Source: a bacterium
Lineage (GTDB): Bacteria > CSSED10-310 > JAJRTK01
NCBI GenBank assembly: GCA_024278345.1
Contig: JAJRTK010000310.1
Location: forward strand, 1-32,563
Reading direction: 5' to 3'
DNA: 32,563 bases
The position numbers were made by a program, and so were the translations under genes. Shown here one piece after another: positions 1-8,643 of the stretch (positions within the stretch are counted from its first letter, which is position 1; the number at the start of each line of letters is the position of its first letter). Below the pieces are notes generated by a model that made no database searches, had not been told where the DNA came from, and saw only the letters and a list, made by a program, of their open reading frames with translations.

Positions 1-137
1 ACCCGGCGGAGGCTCCGCCTCCGGACCTCCGCTGGGAGCGCCGCTCCCAGACCCACGCCAGGGAGCCAGCTCCCTGGACCCACATCTTTGTGCGCTGCGC
101 GCTTTTTTCGGGTGGCCGGTACCATGACCGATGCCGC
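1..137 (+). repeat. Hairpin-stack repeat, copy A
   Basis: Three near-contiguous perfect hairpins are visible: 7-23 (stem CGGAGGC), 32-50 (stem CTGGGAGC) and 58-77 (stem CCAGGGAG). They are followed by GCGC-TGC-GCGC and a six-T run ending near 108, which looks like an intrinsic terminator. Positions 52-137 are nearly identical, in inverted orientation, to 1392-1483. The element lies inside the minus-strand reading frame of the YetA-like gene without breaking it in this window. Confidence 0.75.
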
Positions 138-978
138 CAGCGCGATCCAAAGCCTGCCAGACGCCGGGGTCAAGGTATTCATTGCCGAAGCCCCGCACAC
201 GGCCCTCCACAAGGGTGTGATGCAGGTGAACAAAACTCTCACCGGCGAAAAAGGTCAACCGAGTGACGTACCGGAACAGAGGTGCATCATCACCGGCGTC
301 GTTGCAGAGATTCGAGCTTGGTGTTCCCGGAGCCGACGCCGGAGCCGCATAACAGCCCTCGACCCGGACCGTCGCGCGGCCCGGGCCAGAATCTTCCACC
401 TCCACCGCGATGGGCGGTATCTGAGCAGCACGCTGCTGGGAACCAAGAAAAAAGGCGAAAGGACCGGCGTCACTCTGAGCAGCCACCATTTTCTCACTTG
501 AATCAAACTGGCCATCACCGTCGAGATCCAGCCAGACTTCCTCCAATAGCGAACCCCCTGTCTTGGAAATGACGAAGCGACCGACGCCCGTGTTCACCGT
601 CACTTGACCGCTGGAATCGACAATCTCCAGCGCATCCGGCTGGGGCCCCGCGGCTCCCTGAGTCAGGGTGTAAGTGGCCTTTCCCAACGCCGGCAGATCC
701 CCAAGATAATCCACCCGGATCCAGCGGATAGGGGCCGAACCGTCAGCGGGAGCCGCCCGCCGCCGCCCCGAAACCTCGAACCGGGCCGGCACGGCGTTTC
801 CCGTAGGCCCCAGCAGGCGAAGGTTCGCGGTGGAAAGCAGACCCAAGGCTTCCGCCACGGGAACTCCAACCCGCACCGGCTCCTGGCCGCGGGCGACTCC
901 AGCCTTCTCTTCCATCTGAAGAGAAACTGGAAAAACCGTTGCTCCGCACAGCAATAGAGCCAAAAGTCCAGTACCCAT
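1..978 (-). CDS. Secreted PcRGLX/YetA-like protein, partial (runs off left edge)
   Basis: An uninterrupted frame of 326 codons reads from an ATG at 978 to the window edge with no stop. The ATG follows a purine-rich GGGAGAAGAG. Residues 1-20 form a hydrophobic signal peptide. Residues 34-108 resemble the N-terminal RIFT-barrel of the exo-rhamnogalacturonan lyase/YetA group, with GVPVAEALGLL and IRWIRVDYLGDLP around residues 38-96. Residues 112-260 fit its central beta-sandwich, with EEVWLDLDGDGQFD at 146-159 and YVTRLTFFAGESFVHLHHTL at 237-256. A role in polysaccharide degradation is inferred from family only. From about residue 281 the frame enters the hairpin repeat at 1-137, which encodes low-complexity sequence unlike the family. 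The gene is therefore probably truncated by the repeat, unless the frame resumes beyond the edge. The coding assignment is firm; the family assignment comes from remembered motifs. Confidence 0.6.
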   Translation of the reverse strand, partial: MGTGLLALLLCGATVFPVSLQMEEKAGVARGQEPVRVGVPVAEALGLLSTANLRLLGPTGNAVPARFEVSGRRRAAPADGSAPIRWIRVDYLGDLPALGKATYTLTQGAAGPQPDALEIVDSSGQVTVNTGVGRFVISKTGGSLLEEVWLDLDGDGQFDSSEKMVAAQSDAGPFAFFLGSQQRAAQIPPIAVEVEDSGPGRATVRVEGCYAAPASAPGTPSSNLCNDAGDDAPLFRYVTRLTFFAGESFVHLHHTLVEGRVRGFGNEYLDPGVWQALDRAGGIGHGTGHPKKARSAQRCGSRELAPWRGSGSGAPSGGPEAEPPPG

Positions 979-1039
979 GACTCTTCTCCCGTTGGCAACG
1001 AAAAATTCGTCTGTACGTCTTCGGTGGCCGGTTCCAAGC

Positions 1040-1300
1040 GCGGCGGGAAGCGCCAAAACCACGTGGATCCAGGGAGCAAGCTCCCTGGTGGGTGCAGGAT
1101 GAAGCCCTAGGCACGCGGGCCGGAACTTCCATCGAACATCGAACCCTCAACCTTCGTCGTGAAGCCCAAGGCGCACGGGCCGGAAGGCCCGCGTGCCAAC
1201 CCCTGGTTTCCCGAGTCCCGGGACGACCGCCGGGTAACGCGAGGCGTGACCCTTCGAGTCACGCAAACGTGACCCGCCGAGCGGAGCGCGGCACCGACAC
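1040..1300 (-). repeat. Hairpin-stack repeat, diverged partial copy D
   Basis: Positions 1066-1095 repeat the GGGAG...CTCCC hairpin and the following GGTGGGTGCAGG seen at 1466-1486. Positions 1226-1291 repeat the GACGACCGCCGGGT and GTCACG-CAAA-CGTGAC modules seen at 1524-1569. Between them lie two direct copies of a GAAGCCC..GGC.C.CGGGCCGGAA unit (about 1100-1124 and 1161-1186), the second folding back on GGCCCGCGTGCC. Orientation matches copy B. Confidence 0.6.
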
Positions 1301-1392
1301 GACACCAAAGAATATGGAATTGCCCCGCCACAAGCAGATACCCCATCCCACCTTTCATTCTGACGGAAGAAACCCCGTGGTGTATAGTGCCC

Positions 1393-1623
1393 GTGCCGGC
1401 CTCGGTCATGGTACCGGTCACCCGAAAAAAGCACGCAGCGCCCAAAGATGTGGGTCCAGAGAGCTGGCTCCCTGGTGGGTGCAGGGCCGAAGTCCTGCCA
1501 GGGGACGGGGGACAGCGTCCCCGGACGACCGCCGGGTCACGCAAACGTGACCCGCCGAGCGGAGCGCGGCGCTGCCCGATGCCAAGTTTTTTTCCGCGAC
1601 CCATTGTCCCGCTTTGCGTGGAT
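1393..1623 (-). repeat. Hairpin-stack repeat, full copy B
   Basis: Read on the minus strand, the modules run in the same order as copy C at 30708. First comes a block ending at 1597, then GGGTCACG-CAAA-CGTGACCC (1534-1553), then GGGGACAGCGTCCCC (1508-1522). A GCAGGAC/GCCCTGC stem, the GGAGCCAGCTCT stem and a T-run follow near 1427-1434. Positions 1597-1623 match 8644-8670 exactly (27 nt) in inverted orientation. Confidence 0.75.
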
Positions 1624-1755
1624 GACCGCTGTGCAAAAGCCTGATGGTGCCCAGCCGCCCTCGGCTGTGCAAAAGCCGCCGAGCCCGGACGACGCGAGAA
1701 GAAAGAGGCCGCGGCGGATCCGTGATGAAATCTCCAGGAGAAGAGGAACCAAGAG

Positions 1756-4275
1756 TTGCAAAGGACGCGGCAGAAGAAGGGCTGGCTGGAGCGAAGCCTG
1801 GGGTTGAAGCCCCAGGATCGAGCTCCCGCCATGGTGTTGATGGTGACCGGAGCACTGCTCATCGCCGGGTACACGGTGGCGAAATCGGTGCGTGACTCTC
1901 TCTTTCTGGCCGCCTATCCCGCGGAGCGTTTGCCGCTGCTCCTCATCTCGCTAGCCTTACTGACGGCGCCGGTGGTTTCGGCCTACACGCGGATTTCCGG
2001 GCGCCTTGGCTTCCACATCTTGGCGCCCGGTTTCTACGGATTGGTGGCCCTGGGTTTTTTGTGCCTGGAAAGGCTCACCTTGGTGGTTTCGGGCTGGCCG
2101 GCCGTGCTTCTGTACTTCTATGTGAGTCTGCTGGGACTCCTAGCGGTGACACAGTTTTGGCTCATTGTGGGCTGGAGGTTCAACACCCGTGAGGCACGGC
2201 GGCTCATGGGCGTCATCGGTACAGGCAGCATCGTCGGGGGAATGGTGGGCGGAATCCTGGCCCAGGAACTGGGGAGGATCTTCCCGCCGGAGCGTCTCCT
2301 TTGGTTCGTGGCCGCCATCTTCGGGTGTGCCGGGCTGGCGTCCTGGTGGGTGACTCACCGCCACCAGCGGTCAAACCGAGACGCCCTATCCCCGACATCG
2401 GGGCGAGGCAACATGGCTTCTCCAGAACCGGCCCGGGGGACAGGAGTCGTCGCCGGCTTGAAGAAGGCGACCGATCATCCCTTGCTCCGCGGAATCGCGC
2501 TCCTTATCGGAATCTCCGTGATGCTGGGAACGCTGACCGACTACCAGCTCAAGGCGATGGCCAAGGCCACCTATCCCGACAAAGGGGATCTTGTGAGCTT
2601 TTTCGGTACCTACTATGCCGTGGCGGGGGTCCTGACTCTAGTGGTGCAGCTTGGCGTTACCCAGTTTCTGCTTCGGAGATGGAGCATTGTCGGCGGACTT
2701 TTCGCGATGCCCACGGGCCTCCTTGCCGGGTGCCTGGCGATGCTTGCGCACCCTGGAATCGCGACGGCAGCCATGCTCCGCGGCGCCGAGCAGGTGATTC
2801 GGAATTCCGCGTGGCGCTCCGCCTACGAGATCCTTTTTCTACCTCTTCCGGCAGAATTGCGAAAACAAACGAAACCGGTGCTCGATGTCTTCCTGGAGCG
2901 GAGCGCCGACGGCCTCGCGGGCCTGAGTATCCTGATCCTGGCCGGTGCCCTGGGAGTGACGCCCTGGGGCCTGACCTGGGTGACGCTCATCCTGGTGGTG
3001 CTGCTCGCCCTGGTGATCGCAAGGCTTCGCGACACCTACATCCAAACCCTGGAAACCAATCTCTCCGTAGCGGTCAACACGCCGGTCTCTCATTCTCCGG
3101 TCCTGGACGGCATGACTCTTCACACCTTGGAAATCCAGAGCGTCCCGGCAGGCGATCCAAGCCTTCTCCGATCGCTGGAAATCTCCCTCCATTCCGCTCG
3201 GATGAGCGACATGCCCATGGATCTCTTGCGCCATAGCTCACCGGAGGTTCGGGGGCGGGCGCTGGACATGCTCGATGCCTTCGGCAAGGGAAGGCCCCCC
3301 TCCCTGGCTCAAATCCGCGATCTTCGTGCCTTGGCGACGGAAGCGGCTGACAAAAAAAAGCTCACGCCGCGCAATCAACCCGAGACCGGGCAAAAACCCG
3401 TGCGGGAACGGCTTGGAACCATGGTCGATTCCCTCTGCCACGGAACCAGTAGTGAGCTGGCCGCAGTGGCCAGACAACTCTCCGGCAATCCGGATATCCG
3501 CCTGGCCTCCGCCGTCCTCCATGCCTTCGATGGCAATCGAAACAAGCGGCAACTTTTGGCTCCCGTTCTGCACGCCTACGGCACACAGATCGCCGGACTC
3601 CTGGGCGATCACCTGCTCCACCCGAAAACCAGCCTCCACCTCAAACGGCAGGCGGCCCGCCTGTTGGGCAAGCTGGATTCGCGGCTGGCCGAATTGGCCC
3701 TCGCCGAGGCCCTGACGGCAAACGATACCGAAGTTCGCCGCGCCGCCTCCGCGGCCCTCTACCAAATGCGTATCCGAGGCTTCGCCAAACCCATCGGCCA
3801 CCAAAAGCTGGCTCGACTGTTGAAACCGGAGCTCCGGCGAACCCGCTCTGTATGGGCGGCGGATACAGCTCTCCAAAGATCGGTGGATCCCAAGAGTTCC
3901 ACGGGGCCTCTGGCCATGAGCGTCAAGAAAAACAAGGCGCGCTCTCTCCGCCACCTCTTCCGGCTTCTGGGCCTCAGCTTCCCGCCCGAGGCAATCCAGG
4001 CATCCTATCGCGCTCTCACCGCCGGCAACGCCTCTGTAAGGGACCAAGCGTTGGAGTATCTCGACAACGTTCTCCCCGAGTCGATCCGGCAGCTCGTCTG
4101 GCCCTTCATCGACCCGGAACAGCGATGGACGGAAAAACCCAAGAATGAGAAACCGGAGGAAATCGCTAGACACCTCCTCCGCGCAGGCGTCACCATCGAG
4201 CTCTCCCCTGATATGATCGATCTTGGCCTGGAGCTCAGCGGCAACGATGATCCCCCTCGCGGTTCAGAAAGCTGA
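1756..4275 (+). CDS. ATP/ADP-carrier-like MFS transporter with C-terminal HEAT-like domain
   Basis: Residues 20-430 form about 12 hydrophobic segments. The first contains KSVRDSLFLAAYPAERLPLL, a signature of the nucleotide-carrier-like (TLC/NTT) branch of the MFS. A second family-typical stretch, NSAWRSAYEILFLPLP followed by KPVLDVFLERSADGLAGL, lies near residues 350-390. Residues 460-839 are soluble and helical, with repeated pairs such as LASAVLHAF and EVRRAASAALYQM that suggest HEAT-like repeats. The proposed start is TTG at 1756, with AGAGG at 1742-1746 nine bases upstream; an ATG at 1831 would cut into the first membrane segment. The substrate cannot be told from sequence, and many bacterial members of this architecture are uncharacterised. 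The 3' end overlaps the convergent kinase gene by 12 bp. Confidence 0.8.
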   Translation: MQRTRQKKGWLERSLGLKPQDRAPAMVLMVTGALLIAGYTVAKSVRDSLFLAAYPAERLPLLLISLALLTAPVVSAYTRISGRLGFHILAPGFYGLVALGFLCLERLTLVVSGWPAVLLYFYVSLLGLLAVTQFWLIVGWRFNTREARRLMGVIGTGSIVGGMVGGILAQELGRIFPPERLLWFVAAIFGCAGLASWWVTHRHQRSNRDALSPTSGRGNMASPEPARGTGVVAGLKKATDHPLLRGIALLIGISVMLGTLTDYQLKAMAKATYPDKGDLVSFFGTYYAVAGVLTLVVQLGVTQFLLRRWSIVGGLFAMPTGLLAGCLAMLAHPGIATAAMLRGAEQVIRNSAWRSAYEILFLPLPAELRKQTKPVLDVFLERSADGLAGLSILILAGALGVTPWGLTWVTLILVVLLALVIARLRDTYIQTLETNLSVAVNTPVSHSPVLDGMTLHTLEIQSVPAGDPSLLRSLEISLHSARMSDMPMDLLRHSSPEVRGRALDMLDAFGKGRPPSLAQIRDLRALATEAADKKKLTPRNQPETGQKPVRERLGTMVDSLCHGTSSELAAVARQLSGNPDIRLASAVLHAFDGNRNKRQLLAPVLHAYGTQIAGLLGDHLLHPKTSLHLKRQAARLLGKLDSRLAELALAEALTANDTEVRRAASAALYQMRIRGFAKPIGHQKLARLLKPELRRTRSVWAADTALQRSVDPKSSTGPLAMSVKKNKARSLRHLFRLLGLSFPPEAIQASYRALTAGNASVRDQALEYLDNVLPESIRQLVWPFIDPEQRWTEKPKNEKPEEIARHLLRAGVTIELSPDMIDLGLELSGNDDPPRGSES

Positions 4276-5955
4276 GCGACCGGAAGTCGTGGAGATAGGC
4301 CGACCGGCACACGGACTCTTGTCCGGCGCGTTCTTCTTCCACCAGCTAAGGGCCTCTTCATAGTTCCAGCCGCCCCATTCAGGCGTGGAACGGAGGGCGC
4401 TCCTAAAGTCCTCCGCCCTTGGATAGCGCTGGTCGGGCTCCTTTTCCAGGGCGGCCAAGATTACGGCATCCAGCTTCTCCGACAACTCGACGCCCAGCGC
4501 CCGCAAGGAACGTGGCTGGGTCCTTGCGTGATCGATGAGGGCTTCCACGGGGTTCTTCGAGTCGAACACGGGATGGCCGGCCAACAGGAAATAGCCCACG
4601 GCGCCCACGGAATAGAGATCGGAACGGTGATCGATGGGGCGGTCTCCGTAAAACATCTCCGGCGCCATGTACAACGGAGTGCCCGTAATGGATCCATCGG
4701 CGGTGAGCCCTGCCTCTGATTCCATCCCCGCTCCCTGGATCTGCTTCACGAGGCCGAAGTCAAGGACCTTGACGAAATCATAGTCGCCGCCGCGCTCAGC
4801 CAAGAAAACATTGCTGGGCTTGATGTCCCGGTGCAGCAGACCCCGCCGATGCGCCTCACCCAGCGATGCCAGGGCCTGGTCCAGGATGAAGACGACCCTG
4901 GCTGCCGCAACGGCACCAAACTGCTCCACCAGATCCTGCAAATCCATCCCCTCCAAGAACTCCATCGCGTAATAAAAACGCCCCGAATCGGTCTTCCCGT
5001 AATCGTAAATAGAGATGGTGTTGGGATGCGTCAGCTCGCTGGCCGAATGCACTTCCCGCTCGAACCGGCTCAACGCCGTGGGCGAATCAAGCAGCTCGGG
5101 CCGCAACATCTTGATGACCGTCGGTCTTTGAAGCAGCGCGTGGCGAGCGCGATAGACCTCGCCCATGCCGCCCTCACCAATTCTGTCTTCCAGCCGATAG
5201 TTACCCGCCATTTCCGCATCAAAAGCCTGGCGCCTCAGTCCGGCAAAGTAGTGGACCGCAACGAGCCCCACCGCCAGGTGCAGCCCGATATTCAGATTCC
5301 CAAAACCAAAGAGACCCCACAGTTCAGGGTCTTGGAAATCGGTGGCAAGCTGCGGAACAAACCAGGCACCCACCAGAGCCGTCACGGGATAAAAGGCCCA
5401 AAGCCCCAGGCCAAAGCCAAAACTCATTTTCGGGTTGCAGGGCACGAACACGGCGCGGAGCAGGACGATGATGGCCGCCGCATCGTAAAAAGGGCCCTTC
5501 AACCCCATGATGAGCATGGGCATCGACACGAAAAGGAAGCTGTTCTCCAAAAAGAAAACCAACTCCAGGATGCGCGCCCGAACAACAGTTCCAGCCCAAC
5601 CGCTCTTAAAGGCGAAGTAAATACCCAGGTTGAGCAAAAAGCCAAAGAAATCCACCAAGATCTTCAGCGTGGCATGCCTCTCTCCCACCCGCTGGAGATC
5701 TGGCAAAATGAACGGGCTCACCAGAGCCGCCACCAGACAACTCACCGCCGCAATCAGCGCAACCACGCGCATTCGCTCGTTGTGAAGCTGAAGAACGTCC
5801 GGACCACTGGGCGTCGATCCATGCATGATACAGCGCGTCTTGCACTTCTCTCCGAGCCCAGATCCCCGACTCCCGGAGCGGGACTCCCCCAAGCTCTCAA
5901 GCCTCGTCAAAGTCTCAAGGTCGCCCCCCTGGTTCTTGCGCGTCGTGTCACTCAC
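4264..5955 (-). CDS. Membrane-anchored Hanks-type Ser/Thr protein kinase
   Basis: The 563-residue protein has a polar N-terminus, about six hydrophobic segments at residues 62-240, and then a complete C-terminal kinase domain at about 253-520. Visible motifs are the glycine loop GEGGMGEVY (260-268), catalytic Lys282, HRDIKPSN (375-382), DFG (399-401) and the APE motif in GTPLYMAPE (425-433). All key residues for phosphotransfer are present. The membrane part sits on the N-terminal side, unlike PknB-type kinases where a single helix follows the kinase, so it may be the sensor. The GTG start at 5955 is preceded by AGGAGG with eight-base spacing, which decides the start. The gene is divergent from rlmD and convergent with the transporter. 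No substrate is suggested by context. Confidence 0.9.
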   Translation of the reverse strand: MSDTTRKNQGGDLETLTRLESLGESRSGSRGSGLGEKCKTRCIMHGSTPSGPDVLQLHNERMRVVALIAAVSCLVAALVSPFILPDLQRVGERHATLKILVDFFGFLLNLGIYFAFKSGWAGTVVRARILELVFFLENSFLFVSMPMLIMGLKGPFYDAAAIIVLLRAVFVPCNPKMSFGFGLGLWAFYPVTALVGAWFVPQLATDFQDPELWGLFGFGNLNIGLHLAVGLVAVHYFAGLRRQAFDAEMAGNYRLEDRIGEGGMGEVYRARHALLQRPTVIKMLRPELLDSPTALSRFEREVHSASELTHPNTISIYDYGKTDSGRFYYAMEFLEGMDLQDLVEQFGAVAAARVVFILDQALASLGEAHRRGLLHRDIKPSNVFLAERGGDYDFVKVLDFGLVKQIQGAGMESEAGLTADGSITGTPLYMAPEMFYGDRPIDHRSDLYSVGAVGYFLLAGHPVFDSKNPVEALIDHARTQPRSLRALGVELSEKLDAVILAALEKEPDQRYPRAEDFRSALRSTPEWGGWNYEEALSWWKKNAPDKSPCAGRPISTTSGRSAF

Positions 5956-6254
5956 CGCAAACTCCTCCTAGGACAATCTTAACTCCACCCAGCATCAGGA
6001 TGTTCCTGGCGATTCCCTATGGCCTTCGAGTGGATGTTCCCTTGGAAAGCGGGGGATGCCCACACCCTGCCCGGAGCGATGAAGCAACCGCCGTAGTAGA
6101 TTCGCGGGGAGAAGTTCGGGTAAAAGGGAAGTGCGGTCAGCTTTAGACCCGAAGCCCTCATCACGGATGGCAGCGAGGCAGCCGAGGGCGTTTCCACCAA
6201 GGCCGACACCACCGATCTCTATTTTATCCCCTCCTTTCAGGAAATGCGAGCAAG
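5956..6254. other. Divergent intergenic region with a doubtful minus-strand ORF
   Basis: This region lies between the kinase start (-) and rlmD start (+), so promoters for both should be here, but no convincing -35/-10 pair was found. On the minus strand an AAAGGAGG at 6236-6243 precedes two open frames. One is GTG 6212 to 5979 (77 aa, containing PFYPNFSPRIYYGGCFIAPG), 23 bases from the AAAGGAGG; the other reaches 5995. Neither is recognisable. They may be a gene remnant. Confidence 0.35.
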
Positions 6255-7685
6255 ATGCCCAAAACAACAGAAGCGCCCAATCTCCTCAAATCTCCTGGAG
6301 ATCATCTCCGCACCGGCGATATCGTGGAAGTCACCATTGACACCATCGCCACCGACGGCCGCGGTGTCACCCAGTGGGGTGACCGGCAACTCAAAGTCGA
6401 AGGCGCCATCCCGGCGGAACGCCTTCGAGCCCGGGTTTTCGGTCGGCGCAAGCGGACATGGCTCACGCGGGCCACACAAATCCTCGAACCCTCCCCCCAC
6501 CGTATCGCGCCGCGCTGCAAGCACTTCGGCGACTGTGGAGGCTGTAGCTGGCAACACATCCACGACTCCCTCCAGCTCGAGCTGAAGCGAGGGCTTCTCC
6601 TGGAAGCCTTGAAAGCTCGGGATCTCCCTCATCCAGAGATCCCTCTCCCCCTAGCCACCGAGGATCAGTGGTTCTACCGAAACAAAATGGATTTCGATTT
6701 CGCCCCTGGCGCCACCGGGCCACTCCTGGGCCTTCACCGGCGAGGCTCCTACCGGACACTCCTCGATCTGGAAGAATGCTTCCTCCAATCGCCTCAAACC
6801 GGCCCCCTCATGGCCACCGTCCGCCGCCTGGCCACCGAGGCCGGCTTCGAGGCCTACGGCCTCCAGAATCATCGTGGCTGGCTCCGCAACCTCCTGGTCC
6901 TAGAGGCAAAGGCCAGCGGACGCCTATTGCTTCAGATCGTGACCAGCCCCGGGCCAGCCAACGCGGAAGAACTCCTCCGTCCCATGGCCGAGGCAATCCT
7001 GGAAGAGCACCGGGACGTCGCGGGAGTCCTCCACGCGGTCCACGCGGGCCTCTCCAATCTGGCGAATCCCGAAGGCTCCACCCTTTTGGCCGGACAAACC
7101 ACCATCGCGGAGAAGATTGCCGGCATCGACCTCAAGGTGGGCCCCAGGACCTTCCTTCAGAGGAATACCCGGCAGGCAAGCCGCCTGTACCAGACGATCC
7201 TCCAGTTGGCAAACCCGGCCAAGAGCGATCTTGCCGTGGATCTTTACTGCGGCTGGGGTCCGATTTCTCTTCTGCTGGCCCCCAAAGTCCGGCGGGTCAT
7301 CGGCATCGAGCTCCTTCCCGAAATGGTGGAGGAGGCCGAGCGGCTCGCTCGGGAACGGGGAGCGGAAAACATCACCTATCTAGCCGGCGCCGCGGAGGAT
7401 GTGTTACCCAGGCTCCGCCGGGACCTGGCGCCACGTTTGCTGGTGGTAAACCCGCCAAGAGCCGGCATTCACAAGAAAGCTCTTCGCGCCCTGGTGGCCT
7501 TCCAAGCCCCGAAAATCGTCTACGTGAGCTGTTCCCCAGCCTCCCTGGCCGACAACCTTGTCAAGCTCGTGGCAGGTGGATACCAGATTACCGAGATCCA
7601 GCCCGTGGACATGTTCCCCCAGACGCCGCACCTGGAGACAGTGGTCTCGCTGGCCCTGAAGGGAACTCACCCGAAGCCCGAATGA
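6255..7685 (+). CDS. rlmD: 23S rRNA (uracil-5-)-methyltransferase RlmD/RumA family
   Basis: The 476-residue protein follows the RumA/TrmA layout. An N-terminal TRAM domain (about 15-80) contains the GRGVTQWGD turn. Next come the four Fe-S cysteines: Cys88, Cys94 and Cys97 in CKHFGDCGGC, plus Cys175. The SAM-dependent methyltransferase domain follows, with DLYCGWGPISLLLA, VIGIELLPEMVEEA, VVNPPRAG and the catalytic-cysteine segment YVSCSPASLADNL. The C-terminal QPVDMFPQTPHLETVVSL is characteristic of the family. Members make m5U in 23S rRNA (U1939 or U747) or in tRNA; the paralogue cannot be fixed from motifs alone, though the Fe-S cysteines favour the RlmD/RlmC side. The ATG at 6255 has only a weak upstream AGGAAA. 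Nothing downstream appears co-transcribed. Confidence 0.9.
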   Translation: MPKTTEAPNLLKSPGDHLRTGDIVEVTIDTIATDGRGVTQWGDRQLKVEGAIPAERLRARVFGRRKRTWLTRATQILEPSPHRIAPRCKHFGDCGGCSWQHIHDSLQLELKRGLLLEALKARDLPHPEIPLPLATEDQWFYRNKMDFDFAPGATGPLLGLHRRGSYRTLLDLEECFLQSPQTGPLMATVRRLATEAGFEAYGLQNHRGWLRNLLVLEAKASGRLLLQIVTSPGPANAEELLRPMAEAILEEHRDVAGVLHAVHAGLSNLANPEGSTLLAGQTTIAEKIAGIDLKVGPRTFLQRNTRQASRLYQTILQLANPAKSDLAVDLYCGWGPISLLLAPKVRRVIGIELLPEMVEEAERLARERGAENITYLAGAAEDVLPRLRRDLAPRLLVVNPPRAGIHKKALRALVAFQAPKIVYVSCSPASLADNLVKLVAGGYQITEIQPVDMFPQTPHLETVVSLALKGTHPKPE

Positions 7686-8005
7686 ACCCTGCCGCCGAAT
7701 GAAAGACGAAAGGGACATCGAAGTTCGGCATCTCCGGACCACACCGGCCATGGCTCCGGTTACCCGCTTCCTGCCGTCTCCGCCCAGCCCGCGGCTCTTC
7801 CGGAGGCTGTCAACCGATTCGGGTCCGCCGTACGCGGAGCCGCAACGCCCCACCGCTTCCAGTCAACTCTCGTTTCCTCAGTCTCCGCAAGGACGACATC
7901 ATCGAGACGAGGGCACTTGGACTCGACTAGGCGAACGGCAAGCAGGAAACGCTCCAGGGGAAGATGGGCCAGCCCGAGCTGGACCTTCTTCCAGCGTCGG
8001 TCGAG

Positions 8006-8562
8006 TCACGCGGTTACCCTTGCCAACCGCATGGCGAATGCCAGGACACCCGTGAGCGCTCCCACGCCGGGCGGAATCTCCGGCGGAAACGACAGCCTAA
8101 GAAAGCGGATCCCGGAATTGACGACAAGCCTGACAGGAACTCCTGGAGCCAGGAAAACCAGAAGGATGATTCCCATGAGGGTGTCCCACCATGACGGCGG
8201 GTTCCGCCAGAGTTCTCTCCGGGAAGGCGGCGGATCGGGGCGTCAGGCATCTTCGGCAAAACAGGAAACTCTCGTCGGGAAAATCTTCCGGCGCAAAAAA
8301 GCCCCCGCAACCGCCGCAAGATGGCATGCTCGATCTCCCCGATAAGAGAGAGAAGAGGCCAGAGCCTACCCCGGGGCTTTCTGCTCCCCCCCAACGCCCT
8401 GGTCGTCCCTTTGATGGCGAATACGGAGAGAGATGATCGCCTCAGTGGAAGAAAATAGCACATCAACGTTGTCACCAGGATGGGGAAACCGCGGGGGCCG
8501 CCAGCATCAAAGCTGGTGGAAGCAAACGAGAGCGTGCGCTCCCCGATCGAAACCTCACCCAT
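8006..8562 (-). pseudogene. Possible decayed membrane-protein gene
   Basis: One minus-strand frame from an ATG at 8562 encodes a hydrophobic stretch (GFPILVTTLMCYFLP) and an amphipathic helix (LIGEIEHAILRRLRG). After about 8300 that frame becomes Arg/Ser-rich. A different frame then gives the plausible membrane segment TLMGIILLVFLAPGVPVRLV and reads on to a TGA at 8006. A third frame between them gives a CRRC-containing piece. Plausible protein scattered over all three frames suggests at least two frameshifts. No family is recognised, and this could be coincidence in GC-rich DNA. Confidence 0.3.
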
Positions 8563-8643
8563 CGCCGTCTTCGGATCGAAATCTTCGATACAGTTGAGAT
8601 AGTTTCTTGGATTCTCTCTCGGTCAACGTAGAAATGAACGAGT

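Larger units (their letters stand above)
979..1755. other. Intergenic region between divergent genes, largely repeat DNA
   Basis: This stretch separates the start of the YetA-like gene (-) from the transporter (+). Most of it is accounted for by the two hairpin-stack copies. The open frames here translate to Arg/Pro/Gly-rich low-complexity sequence produced by the palindromes and do not look like protein. The 1624-1735 segment has the short direct repeat GTGCAAAAGCC (near 1631 and 1667). Any promoters for the flanking genes are not obvious. Confidence 0.6.

Noticed and set aside
1-1623. CRISPR array
   Set aside because: The repeats are multi-hairpin modules of unequal length without regular spacers, and no cas gene is present.
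1107-1874. Minus-strand open frame of 255 codons
   Set aside because: It spans two hairpin repeats and the 5' end of the transporter; the product is Arg/Gly/Ser-rich and changes character with the repeat modules, so it is a palindrome artefact.
2301-3236. Plus-strand open frame of 311 codons inside the transporter gene
   Set aside because: Arg/Pro/Gly-rich shadow in another frame of the membrane domain.
3238-4173. Minus-strand open frame of 311 codons inside the transporter gene
   Set aside because: It is antisense to a well-supported helical-repeat coding region and has no domain or ribosome site.
4831-5982. Plus-strand open frame of 383 codons opposite the kinase gene
   Set aside because: The kinase on the other strand has every catalytic motif; the plus-strand product is Gln/His/Arg-rich without recognisable structure.
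6668-7702. Plus-strand open frame of 344 codons within rlmD
   Set aside because: Out-of-frame shadow with Pro/Arg-rich product; rlmD motifs lie in the other frame.
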